DNA from: Methylobacterium sp. CB376 | GTDB lineage: Bacteria; Pseudomonadota; Alphaproteobacteria; Rhizobiales; Beijerinckiaceae | Length of the DNA: 64,000 nt | Reading direction: 5' to 3' | Assembly: GCF_029714205.1 (NCBI RefSeq) | Contig: NZ_CP121648.1 | Coordinates: 6,636,501 to 6,700,500, forward strand | Part shown: positions 46,918 through 54,533 of the stretch, one piece after another | How positions within the stretch are numbered: the first letter of the stretch is position 1 | How the letters are laid out: the number at the start of each line of letters is the position of its first letter | Notes under the pieces: generated by a model | What the model was told of the DNA's origin: nothing | The model's database searches: none | What the model saw: the letters and a program-made list of their open reading frames with translations, nothing else | Program-made: the position numbers and the translations under genes

Positions 46918-48362
46918 GCGGCGCCTCCTTCGGCGGACGCGGCGCCTCCTTCGGCGGAGGCGGGGTCCCCCGACGCCGCCGCATGCGCGAAGAGCTGGGC
47001 CAGCGCGCAGGAGGCTTCCCGCACCTCGGCGCTGTCGGCGCGGCTCGTCAGGATGATCGGCACCCGCGCGCCGAGGATCAGCCCGGCCGCGTCCGCCCCC
47101 GCGAGATGGATGAGCTGCTTGGCCAGCATGTTGCCCGAGACGAGGTCGGGGACGACCAGGATGTCGGCGTCCCCCGCCACCGGCGAGGCGATGCCCTTGG
47201 CGGCGGCGGCCTCCCGCGAGATGGCGTTGTCGAAGGCCAGGGGCCCCTCGACGCGGCCGCCGGTGATCTGGCCGCGCTCGGCCATCTTGCAGAGCGCCGC
47301 CGCGTCGAGGGTGGAGCCGATCCGCATCGACACCGTCTCGACCGCCGAGAGGATCGCCGCCTTGGGCTCGGCGATCCCCAGAGCCCGGCACAGGTCGATG
47401 GCGTTCTGGACGATGTCGCGCTTCTCCGCGAGGCTCGGCGCGATGTTGACCGCCGCGTCGGTGATGAAGAGCGGCTTGCGGTAATGCGGCACGTCGAGGG
47501 CGTAGACGTGGCTCATGCGCCGTTCGGTGCGCAGGCCCGCCTCCCTGCGCAGGGCCGCCGAGAGGATCTCGTCGGTGTGCAGCGCCCCCTTCATCAGCGC
47601 CGCCACGCTGCCGGCCCGGGCGAGGTCGACCGCCCGCTCGGCGGCCGCGTGGCTGTGGGGCGCCTCGACGATCTCGATCCCGTCGAGCGCGATCCGCGCC
47701 GCCTCGGCCGCCGCCGCGATCTTGGCCCGCGGCCCGACCAGGACCGGCTCGATCAGCCCGGCCCGCCGCCCCGCCAGCGCGCCCTCGAGGGAGACCGCGT
47801 CGCAGGGATGGACCACGGCGGTGCGGATCGGGGGCCTTCCCCGCGCCGCGTCGATCAGGCGGCGCCACTGGGCGCCGCGCTCGTGCAGGTGCACCTCCGG
47901 CAGCAGCACCCGGGGCCGGCGGACCTTCTCGGTCGGCGCGATCACCTCGGCCTCGCCGCTGATCACGCTCTCGCCGCGGTCGTTGAGGCAGGCGCAGTCG
48001 AGGACGAGCCGCGCCCGCGCCTCGTCCTTCGTCCGCACGGTGACCCGGGCCGTGATCGTGTCGCCGATCTTCACCGGCCGCAGGAAGCGCAGGGACTGGC
48101 CGAGATAGATCGTGCCGGGCCCCGGCAGCGCGGTGCCGAGCACCGCCGAGATCAGCGAGCCGCCCCAGAGCCCGTGCGCGATGACCCCGTGGAAGCGGTC
48201 CGTATCGGCGTAGTCCTTGTCGAGATGGGCGGGGTTCACGTCCCCCGACACGACCGCGAACAGCCGGATGTCGTCCGGCTGCAGGGTGCGGGCGAGGCTC
48301 GCGCTGTCGCCGACCCGGATCTCCGCCAGGGTGCGGTTCTCGATGAATTGGAGGGCTTCCAT
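46914..48362 (-). CDS. MaoC-type hydratase / phosphate acetyltransferase fusion
   Basis: A 482-residue two-domain protein. Residues about 10-150 are a MaoC/(R)-enoyl-CoA hydratase hot-dog domain (SGDVNPAHLDKDYADTDRFH, VIAHGLWGGSLISAVLGTAL). Residues about 165-465 are a phosphate acetyl/butyryltransferase (AALMKGALHTDEILSAALR, SHVYALDVPHYRKPLFITDA, NAIDLCRALGIAEPKAAILS, ILVVPDLVSGNMLAKQL). It should make acetyl phosphate from acetyl-CoA for the acetate kinase it overlaps. The hydratase part could feed 3-hydroxyacyl-CoA to the PHA-synthase-like protein of the same operon. A 21-bp duplication at the 3' end encodes a SAEGGAASAEGGAA tail. Confidence 0.92.
   Translation of the reverse strand: MEALQFIENRTLAEIRVGDSASLARTLQPDDIRLFAVVSGDVNPAHLDKDYADTDRFHGVIAHGLWGGSLISAVLGTALPGPGTIYLGQSLRFLRPVKIGDTITARVTVRTKDEARARLVLDCACLNDRGESVISGEAEVIAPTEKVRRPRVLLPEVHLHERGAQWRRLIDAARGRPPIRTAVVHPCDAVSLEGALAGRRAGLIEPVLVGPRAKIAAAAEAARIALDGIEIVEAPHSHAAAERAVDLARAGSVAALMKGALHTDEILSAALRREAGLRTERRMSHVYALDVPHYRKPLFITDAAVNIAPSLAEKRDIVQNAIDLCRALGIAEPKAAILSAVETVSMRIGSTLDAAALCKMAERGQITGGRVEGPLAFDNAISREAAAAKGIASPVAGDADILVVPDLVSGNMLAKQLIHLAGADAAGLILGARVPIILTSRADSAEVREASCALAQLFAHAAASGDPASAEGGAASAEGGAA
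46918..46962 (-). repeat. In-frame 21-bp tandem duplication
   Basis: GCGGCGCCTCCTTCGGCGGA plus one base is present twice, encoding the repeated SAEGGAA at the end of the phosphotransacetylase protein, a few bases from the acetate kinase start. Confidence 0.85.
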
Positions 48363-48364
48363 GA

Positions 48365-49129
48365 TCAGGCCACCGCGTGCAAGCCGCCGTCGACGAAGGT
48401 GATGGTGCCGGTGACGCCGCGGGCGCCGTCGGCCGAGAGGGCGGCGGCCATGTGGCCGATCTCCTCCAGGGTCACGAGCCGGTGCTCCGGCGCGCGGGTG
48501 CGGGCGGCCTCGACGAGGTCGTCGAAATGGTCGATCCCCGAGGCCGCCCGGGTCACGACCGGCCCGGGCGAGAGGGTGTTGACCCGGATGCCGCGCGGGC
48601 CGAGTTCGACCGCGAGCGAGCGCACGCCGGCCTCCAGGGCGGCCTTGACCGGCCCCATCACGTTGTAGTGGTCGACCACCTTCTCGGCGCCGTAATAGCT
48701 CACCGTCAGGATGCTGCCGCCCGCCCGCATCAGCGGCTCGGCCCGCCGCGTCATCCGGATCAGCGAGTGCACCGAGACGTCCATGGCGGTGAGGAAGCCC
48801 TCCCGCGAGCAATCGGTGACGCGGCCGTGCAGGTCCTCCTTCGGGCAGAAGGCGATCGAGTGGACGAGGATGTCGAGGCCGCCCCAGGCCGCCTCCACCC
48901 GCGCGAAGAGCGCGTCGAGCTCCGCGTCCCGGGTGACGTCGAGGGGCGCGAGGATCTCCGCCCCGAGCTCCTCGGCGACGGGGGCGACGTGGGGCCGGGC
49001 CCGGTCGTTCAGGTAGGTGAGGGCGAGGCGGGCGCCGTTCTCCCGGAAGGCGCGGGCGCAGCCCGTGGCGATCGACTGCGCGTTGGCGACCCCGACCACG
49101 AGGGCGCGCTTGCCGGCGAGCAGGGCCAT
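48365..49129 (-). CDS. fabI: Enoyl-ACP reductase, FabI type
   Basis: A 254-residue short-chain dehydrogenase-like enzyme reducing trans-2-enoyl-ACP with NAD(P)H. The divergent FabI nucleotide loop (VVGVANAQSIATGCARAFRE, in place of GxxxGxG) and the active site YYGAEKVVDHYNVMGPVKAA (Tyr-x6-Lys) are present, with VHSIAFCPKEDLHG and TGTITFVDGG. It is 2 bases from the phosphotransacetylase gene and belongs to the same operon. Because it is embedded in a low-oxygen cluster it is probably a second, specialised FabI rather than the essential housekeeping copy. Confidence 0.92.
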   Translation of the reverse strand: MALLAGKRALVVGVANAQSIATGCARAFRENGARLALTYLNDRARPHVAPVAEELGAEILAPLDVTRDAELDALFARVEAAWGGLDILVHSIAFCPKEDLHGRVTDCSREGFLTAMDVSVHSLIRMTRRAEPLMRAGGSILTVSYYGAEKVVDHYNVMGPVKAALEAGVRSLAVELGPRGIRVNTLSPGPVVTRAASGIDHFDDLVEAARTRAPEHRLVTLEEIGHMAAALSADGARGVTGTITFVDGGLHAVA

Positions 49130-49131
49130 GG

Positions 49132-50907
49132 TCAGGCCTCCCGCACGTAGCGGCCGGGGGCCGGGCCGAGCGTCGGCGCGCCCGGCAGCCCCATCGGCGG
49201 CGGCGGCTCGGGCGGGCCGGACCGCTCGGCGAGCCAGGAGGCCCATTCCGGCCACCAGGAGCCCTGTTCGAGCCGGGCGAGGTCGAGCCAGCTGTCCGGA
49301 TCGACGTAGCGGTCGGTCGCCGCCCTGCTGTGCACGCGGTAGTGGCGGCCGCGATGGCCGGGCTCCGAGACGATGCCCGCGTTGTGGCCCCCGCTGGCGA
49401 GTAGGAAGGTGACGTCCGCGTCGGTCATCAGCGTGAGCTTGAACACCGAGCGCCAGGGCGCCACGTGGTCCTTCTCGGTGCCGACGGCGAAGATCGGCGC
49501 GCGGATGTCGGTCAGGGCCACCGGCCGGCCCTCGACCCGCAGGCGGCCCTCCGCGAGGTCGTTGTCGAGGAACAGGCGGCGCAGGTACTCGGCGTGCATC
49601 CGCGCCGGCATCCGGGTGGCGTCGGCGTTCCAGGCCATCAGGTCGGTCACCGCCTCGCGCCGCCCGAGCAGGTAGCTGTTGACGATCCGCGACCAGATCA
49701 GGTCGTTCGAGCGCAGCAGCTGGAAGGCGCCGGCCATCTGCTTGGAGTCGAGGACGCCCTCGCTCCGCATCAGGCTCTCCAGGAAGCTGATCTGGCTCTC
49801 GTTGATGAAGAGCGTGAGCTCGCCGGCCTCGGTGAAGTCGACCTGCGCGGCGAAGAGGGTGAGGGAGGCGAGCCGCGCATCCCCGTCCCGGGCCATGGTG
49901 GCCGCCGCGATCGAGAGCAGCGTGCCGCCCAGGCAATAGCCCGCCGCGTGCACGGCCCGGCCCGGCCGGATCGCCGAGACCGCGTCGAGGGCGGCCATCA
50001 CGCCGAGCCGCCGGTAATCGTCGAAGGACACGTCCCGGTCCGCCGGGCCCGGGTTGCGCCAGGAGATCATGAACACGGTGAAGCCCTGGCCGACGAGGTG
50101 GCGGACCAGGGAATTCTCCGGCGACAGGTCGAGGATGTAGTACTTCATGATCCAGGCCGGCACGATCAGGACCGGCTCGGGCCGGACTGCGCCGGTCTTC
50201 GGCGCGTACTGGATCAGCTCGATCAGGTCGTTGCGGTAGACGACCTCGCCCTCGGTGACCGCGACCTCGCGCCCGACCGCGAAGCGCTCGGCGCCCGCGG
50301 GCTTGAGGCCGGCGAGCCCGCGCCGGGCATCCTCCAGGGCGTTCAGGGCGCCGAGCACCAGGTTGGCGCCGCCGCTCGCCAGGGTCGCGTTGAGGACGAC
50401 CGGGTTGGTGAGGGGGTGATTCGACGGCGAGACCCCATCGAGCATCTGGCGCGCCGTGAAGGCGACGATCTCCTCGTGCGCCCGCGCCACGCCGCGCACG
50501 CCCGTGGTGGCGTTGTGCCACCATTGCTGGGTGAGCAGGAAACCCTGCTGGTAGAGGCAGAAGGGCCAGGTCCGCCAAGCCGGGTCGTCGAAGCGGTGGT
50601 CCTGGGGCAGGGGCTCGATGCAGGGTTCGGCCTGCGCCCCCACCAGGAGGTTGCGCCACAGGAAGGATTGCAGGCGCTGGCCCTTGCGGAAGGCCTTGGC
50701 GGCGAGTTCGGCCTGCTTGCCGGGCGAGAAGGCCGCGTGCACGCTCCAGTCGAGCCAGGCATTGGCCAGGGCCGCCGGCGAGAGGCCGCCGGTGAGCCGC
50801 GCCACCGCGGCATGGGCCGCTTGGTCGATCGCCTGGCCGGCGTCGTGCAGGTCGTCACCGGGCTCCGCGGCGTCCCGGACGGGACCGGCGGCCGCGACCG
50901 GCGGCAC
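49132..50907 (-). CDS. Poly(3-hydroxyalkanoate) synthase-like protein
   Basis: A 591-residue alpha/beta-hydrolase-fold enzyme of the PhaC family. The lipase-like box VHAAGYCLGGTLLSIAAA carries the nucleophile Cys; Asp in VGTEKDHVAPW and His in LLASGGHNAGIV complete the triad; upstream NDLIELIQYAPKTG, VPAWIMKYYILDLSPENSLV and WRNPGPADRDVSFDDY are PhaC hallmarks. The C-terminal WWPEWASWLAERSG matches too. GTG 50907 is the only in-frame start, but natural-looking codons continue upstream to a stop at 50998-51000, and a good ATG with GGAGAGG lies in another frame at 50970. The start, or an indel between them, is therefore uncertain. Confidence 0.88.
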   Translation of the reverse strand: MPPVAAAGPVRDAAEPGDDLHDAGQAIDQAAHAAVARLTGGLSPAALANAWLDWSVHAAFSPGKQAELAAKAFRKGQRLQSFLWRNLLVGAQAEPCIEPLPQDHRFDDPAWRTWPFCLYQQGFLLTQQWWHNATTGVRGVARAHEEIVAFTARQMLDGVSPSNHPLTNPVVLNATLASGGANLVLGALNALEDARRGLAGLKPAGAERFAVGREVAVTEGEVVYRNDLIELIQYAPKTGAVRPEPVLIVPAWIMKYYILDLSPENSLVRHLVGQGFTVFMISWRNPGPADRDVSFDDYRRLGVMAALDAVSAIRPGRAVHAAGYCLGGTLLSIAAATMARDGDARLASLTLFAAQVDFTEAGELTLFINESQISFLESLMRSEGVLDSKQMAGAFQLLRSNDLIWSRIVNSYLLGRREAVTDLMAWNADATRMPARMHAEYLRRLFLDNDLAEGRLRVEGRPVALTDIRAPIFAVGTEKDHVAPWRSVFKLTLMTDADVTFLLASGGHNAGIVSEPGHRGRHYRVHSRAATDRYVDPDSWLDLARLEQGSWWPEWASWLAERSGPPEPPPPMGLPGAPTLGPAPGRYVREA

Positions 50908-51022
50908 GAGGCGGAGGGCAGGGGGCGGGCCGGGATCGCGGCCGAGGATTGCGTGGGGGAAGTCGCGAGCATGGGGGGTCTCCAGCGCCCGCCTCTCCTA
51001 GCCGGGCACGGCGTTCCGCCCA

Positions 51023-51036
51023 CTGATCCAGATCAG
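51023..51036. promoter_or_regulatory. Anaerobox-like palindrome upstream of the PHA operon
   Basis: CTGATCCAGATCAG is a perfect 14-bp palindrome that matches TTGAT-N4-ATCAA except for symmetric outer bases. It is the only such site before the four-gene operon 50907-45748 and is 53 bases from the alternative ATG 50970. Confidence 0.5.
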
Positions 51037-51265
51037 AGCTGAGCTGCACGCACGCGCTCAGGATCGTCCGATGCGCGGGGCGCCGGATGCGATCTCGGCA
51101 AACGCTCGGCAATACCTTGGCAAACGAGGCCTCGGCGGGCCGTGTCGCGCACGATTCGCGCACCGCGCACGATCCGCGCGGGGGGGCCCCTCTCCCGCGG
51201 GGGTACGAGGCGGATCCCCGATCTCCGATCCGCCCGGCGCCGGGCCCGGCTCGCGGCGCCCCCGC

Positions 51266-52354
51266 TCACGGCGCGGCCGCCCCGGGTACCGCACAGGCCT
51301 GCGCGACGTGCCCCTCCGCCAGCGCGCCCGTCGCCCGGGCGATCAGGTCGTACTTGGTGCGCGTGACGCTGACCTCGCGGAACCAGTTCACGAGGTCCCC
51401 CCAGGGGTCGTTCATGTGCGCGAGCCCCGACACGAAGGCGACGACCGTGCTGACCTCCGCCTCGCCGGTCACCACCGCGTAGCCCCCGACGCCCAGGATC
51501 CCCGCCACGCCGAGGTGGTAGGACATGTTCATCAGGAAGTTCATCGAGAACTTGATCCGGAAGATCCCCATGTTGAGGCCGAAGACGGCGTCGAGCCGCT
51601 CCGCCTCGGCCGGCGCGACGGCGCCGGAACGCGCCTCCACGATGCCGCCGCTGACCCGCCGCAGCAGGCCGATGCGCGCCCCGACCCGGCGGTTGATGGC
51701 CCGCTGCATCAGCGGCACGAAGACGAGCTGGGGCGAGAACACCGCCAGCGCCACCAGGGCCATGGCGGGGTTGAGCATGGCCAGGTAGGCGAGCGTGGTG
51801 ACCAGGATGCCCGCCTGCAGGAGCGGCTCCGAGAAGCAGGAGGCGACGAAGCCGCCCACCGGCTCGGCCTCGTCCAGAACCAGCGCCACCTCGACGCCGC
51901 GCGCCTGCCCGGCGCCGCTCCGCGGCGCGCCGCCGTGCAGCCCGGCGCCGTGGCAATCCTCCATGATGGCGGCGCGCAGGCGGCGCACGGCCCGCTCGGC
52001 GACGAAGCCGCGACCGATGTTGAGCACGAGCTTCAGCAGCCCGAGCCCGCAGGCGGTGAGCGCGTAGAGGACGGCGAGCCGCAGCAGCACCTGCGGGTCG
52101 GCCCCCTTCACGGCGTGGCCCACCGCGCGCCGCTGGATCTCCAGGGGCAGCACCCCCGCCAGGAACACCGCCACCACCAGGAGGGCGAGCCAGACCTGCG
52201 CCACGGCACTCTCGCGCCAGATGAAGGTCAGCAGGTCGGGAGGGGTGCTGCGCGCGGGCGAAGGCGCGGGCGAAGGGCGGCAGAGATCCGGTGCCTCGTC
52301 CCGCGGCCGCGCGGCCTCCCGCACATGCCCCGTCGCCATGGGCCCTGTCGCCAT
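51266..52354 (-). CDS. ABC-transporter transmembrane subunit without ATPase domain
   Basis: A 362-residue protein. After a ~40-residue hydrophilic lead come about five to six hydrophobic helices typical of ABC exporter membrane domains (VWLALLVVAVFLAGVLPLEI; LAVLYALTACGLGLLKLVLN; ILVTTLAYLAMLNPAMALVA; YHLGVAGILGVGGYAVVTGE). No Walker A, signature or Walker B is present and none is adjacent, so it must pair with a distant ATPase or have another role. ATG 52354 or 52336 is possible. An anaerobox-like site lies 72 bases upstream of the first. Confidence 0.78.
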   Translation of the reverse strand: MATGPMATGHVREAARPRDEAPDLCRPSPAPSPARSTPPDLLTFIWRESAVAQVWLALLVVAVFLAGVLPLEIQRRAVGHAVKGADPQVLLRLAVLYALTACGLGLLKLVLNIGRGFVAERAVRRLRAAIMEDCHGAGLHGGAPRSGAGQARGVEVALVLDEAEPVGGFVASCFSEPLLQAGILVTTLAYLAMLNPAMALVALAVFSPQLVFVPLMQRAINRRVGARIGLLRRVSGGIVEARSGAVAPAEAERLDAVFGLNMGIFRIKFSMNFLMNMSYHLGVAGILGVGGYAVVTGEAEVSTVVAFVSGLAHMNDPWGDLVNWFREVSVTRTKYDLIARATGALAEGHVAQACAVPGAAAP

Positions 52355-52426
52355 GGGCGTTTCCCTCCCTCCGGCGCCGCGGCCGGGTTATAGCCGGCTC
52401 ACTACCGCCTCCCGTGCTGGGTCGCC

Positions 52427-52440
52427 TTGATCCGCCTCAA
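52427..52440. promoter_or_regulatory. Anaerobox-like FixK site upstream of the ABC subunit
   Basis: TTGAT-CCGC-CTCAA matches the consensus at 9 of 10 specified positions. It lies in the divergent interval between the ABC gene and the stress protein, nearer the ABC gene. Confidence 0.6.
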
Positions 52441-52486
52441 GGGTTGGGCGGCCGCGGCCCGTCGCTCCGCGGCCGGCCCTCGGGCT

Positions 52487-52514
52487 CGATCGCAGTCACT
52501 CGATCGCAGTCACT
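52487..52514. repeat. 14-bp tandem duplication
   Basis: CGATCGCAGTCACT occurs twice head to tail and is followed by a third CGATC, in the divergent promoter interval between the ABC and universal stress genes. Confidence 0.85.
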
Positions 52515-52550
52515 CGATCCCTTGCGCTCGATCCCTCGCCGCCGGATCCC

Positions 52551-52564
52551 TTGCGCTGGATCAA
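52551..52564. promoter_or_regulatory. Anaerobox-like FixK site upstream of the stress protein
   Basis: TTGCG-CTGG-ATCAA, followed by GGCC, is nearly identical to the site at 41476-41489 and likewise ends 63 bases before the ATG of its gene. Confidence 0.6.
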
Positions 52565-52627
52565 GGCCGATCCGCGCGTCCGGCGGGATCCTTCCCGCAC
52601 TGAGCCGGACTGAGCCGGGAGGACACC

Positions 52628-53443
52628 ATGATCCGGGACCTGATGATCGTCGTCGACGGCGTGGGTCGGCGCGCGCTGCCCTGCGGCCTCGCGCTCGCGG
52701 CCGAGACCGGGGCCTCCGTCACGGCGGCCGGCGTGCTGCCGGCCGTGCCCTTCGAGACCTACGCGCAGGCCGAGATCCGCTACGACATGATCGTCTCGGC
52801 GGAGCGGAGTTCGCGGGAGCGCGCCGCCGAGGCGGCCGAGGAGGCCGCGGCCGCCGCCCGCGGGGCGGGGCTCTCCTGCGAGAGCGTCGTGATCTGCAGC
52901 TCCGCCCCCGAGGCCGCCCAGGAGCTCGCCGAGCGGGCGCGCCTGTGCGACCTCGTGGTGATCGAGCAGGCCGACCACGCCGCGCCCAAGCCCGCCGACG
53001 CGCAGATGGAGCCGCTGCTGTTCCGGTCGGGCCGCCCGGTGCTGATCGTGCCCTACATCCAGGCCGCCCCGCCCGCCCTGACCTCGGCGGTCGTGGCCTG
53101 GGACGGCAGCGCCCAGGCGGCCCGCGCCCTCGCCGACGCGCTCCCGCTGCTGCGGCGCGCGAACCGCGTCGAGGTCGTCACCGTGGCCGAGGAGCCGACG
53201 CCGGAGGACCTGCCCCGGCGCATGGTCCGCCACCTCGCCCGGCACGGCGTCGACGCGACCTTCCGGGTCGTCCGGGCCGGCATCCCGCCCGCCGAGGCCC
53301 TGCTGTCCCACGTCGCCGATTGCGGCGCCGACCTCCTGGTGATGGGGGCCTACGGCCACGCCCGGCTGCGCGAGGCGCTCATCGGCGGCACCAGCCGCAC
53401 GATGCTGCGCTCCATGACGGTTCCGGTCCTGATGTCCCGCTGA
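52628..53443 (+). CDS. Universal stress protein, two-domain
   Basis: A 271-residue UspA-superfamily protein. The C-terminal domain has a clear nucleotide-binding signature (LLVMGAYGHARLREALIGGT; G-x2-G-x9-G-[ST]); the N-terminal domain (RDLMIVVDGVGRRALPCGLA) is diverged and lacks it. Tandem-domain Usp proteins accumulate in growth arrest and low oxygen and bind ATP or adenylates. ATG 52628 has GGGAGGAC 5-12 bases upstream. It precedes an Hsp20 gene on the same strand and follows an anaerobox-like site, fitting induction by the FixK-type regulator encoded downstream. Confidence 0.9.
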   Translation: MIRDLMIVVDGVGRRALPCGLALAAETGASVTAAGVLPAVPFETYAQAEIRYDMIVSAERSSRERAAEAAEEAAAAARGAGLSCESVVICSSAPEAAQELAERARLCDLVVIEQADHAAPKPADAQMEPLLFRSGRPVLIVPYIQAAPPALTSAVVAWDGSAQAARALADALPLLRRANRVEVVTVAEEPTPEDLPRRMVRHLARHGVDATFRVVRAGIPPAEALLSHVADCGADLLVMGAYGHARLREALIGGTSRTMLRSMTVPVLMSR

Positions 53444-53505
53444 GGGCGCGCCGCGGCACGCCCGCCGCGCGCGAGGCGAGGCCGGGCCGATCGAGGGAGA
53501 GTCCC

Positions 53506-53982
53506 ATGAACCTCAAGTCCATTCTGGCCCTGGGCGGCCGGCACGACGATCCGCTGGTCGGGCTCACGGCGGTCCAGCCGCCCCTGCAGCGCGAGTTCGA
53601 CCGGATGCTCGGCGAGGTGCGGGCCGGCCTGCCGGCCTTCCTGCAGGGCCCGATGCCCCGCATGGACGTCGTCGAGCGGGACGACCACGTCGAGGTGACG
53701 GCGGAGCTGCCCGGCCTGGAGCGCAGCGACGTCCAGCTCGAACTGATCGACGACATGCTGGTGATCCGGGGCGAGAAGCGCCAGGAGCGGGAGGGGATGA
53801 AGGGCACCCGCCGGGTGACGGAGCGCAGCTACGGCGCCTTCTCGCGCGCCATCGAATTGCCGGCGGGCACGCAGCCCGAGGAGATCGAGGCGCGGATGGA
53901 GAAGGGCGTGCTCACCCTGAGGTTGCCCAAGCCCCATGCCGGCGCCCCGCGGGCGCGGACGATCGACATCAAGGCCGGCTGA
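53506..53982 (+). CDS. Small heat-shock protein, Hsp20/alpha-crystallin
   Basis: A 158-residue holdase chaperone that binds unfolding proteins as oligomers. The alpha-crystallin domain is at about 50-145 (MDVVERDDHVEVTAELPGLE, LVIRGEKRQEREG, RSYGAFSRAIELPAG), with the family's GVLTLRLPK near the end. GAGGGAGA precedes ATG 53506. It lies 62 bases after the universal stress gene and is probably co-transcribed. An Hsp20 beside a Usp gene under oxygen control mirrors HspX and Usp genes of the DosR regulon. Confidence 0.93.
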   Translation: MNLKSILALGGRHDDPLVGLTAVQPPLQREFDRMLGEVRAGLPAFLQGPMPRMDVVERDDHVEVTAELPGLERSDVQLELIDDMLVIRGEKRQEREGMKGTRRVTERSYGAFSRAIELPAGTQPEEIEARMEKGVLTLRLPKPHAGAPRARTIDIKAG

Positions 53983-54109
53983 TCCGGGCCGCGCTCCCCT
54001 CGGCCTCGGACGCGGGGATCCGGTCACGGATCGGCCGCGTCCCGCGCGCGGACGCTGCCGCATCGTCCCGACGAGCCGGCCGCCCGCCGCGCCGACGCGG
54101 CGCGCGTCC

Positions 54110-54454
54110 TCAGCGGGCGCAGACCTTGGCGCTGGTCGCGGTGGCGATCCAGCAGGCCGGATCCTCGGTGCTGCGCGCGTACTCGCCCGGGAGCGGCACG
54201 GTGCGGCCGCCCAGGGTGAGATAGCCGAACGCCACGCCGGGCCGGTCGACCTCGAGCGTGACGGTCGGCTTGCCCGCGGCGGAGATCCTGAAGCTTCCCT
54301 GGCGTCCCATCGCCGTGAAGGTGCAGGGGTACTCGCCCTCGTCGCTCGTCCGGCACGTGGCGGGCCTGGCGGCCGCGGCGGTCGCGCAGGAGAGCAGGGC
54401 GGCGGCGGCCGCGACGGAGCGGAGCGGGCGCGGGAAACGCCTCGGCGGTGTCAT
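54110..54454 (-). CDS. Small secreted hypothetical protein
   Basis: A 114-residue product with a Sec signal peptide (PLRSVAAAAALLSCATAAAA) and a mature domain of about 85 residues with four cysteines (ATCRTSDEGEYPC; DPACWIAT; KVCAR) likely forming two disulfides. Its beta-rich look (GSFRISAAGKPTVTLEVDRP) suggests a small periplasmic binding or inhibitor domain. No family was recognised. It sits convergent with the Hsp20 gene inside the low-oxygen block, but no anaerobox was seen upstream. Confidence 0.62.
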   Translation of the reverse strand: MTPPRRFPRPLRSVAAAAALLSCATAAAARPATCRTSDEGEYPCTFTAMGRQGSFRISAAGKPTVTLEVDRPGVAFGYLTLGGRTVPLPGEYARSTEDPACWIATATSAKVCAR

Positions 54455-54533
54455 GGTGCGGGCTCGCGGAGCTGATTCGGTGCGGCCGCAGGATACAGGA
54501 CGCGCCGCCGGCGCCCGAGGGGCCGCAGGCCCG

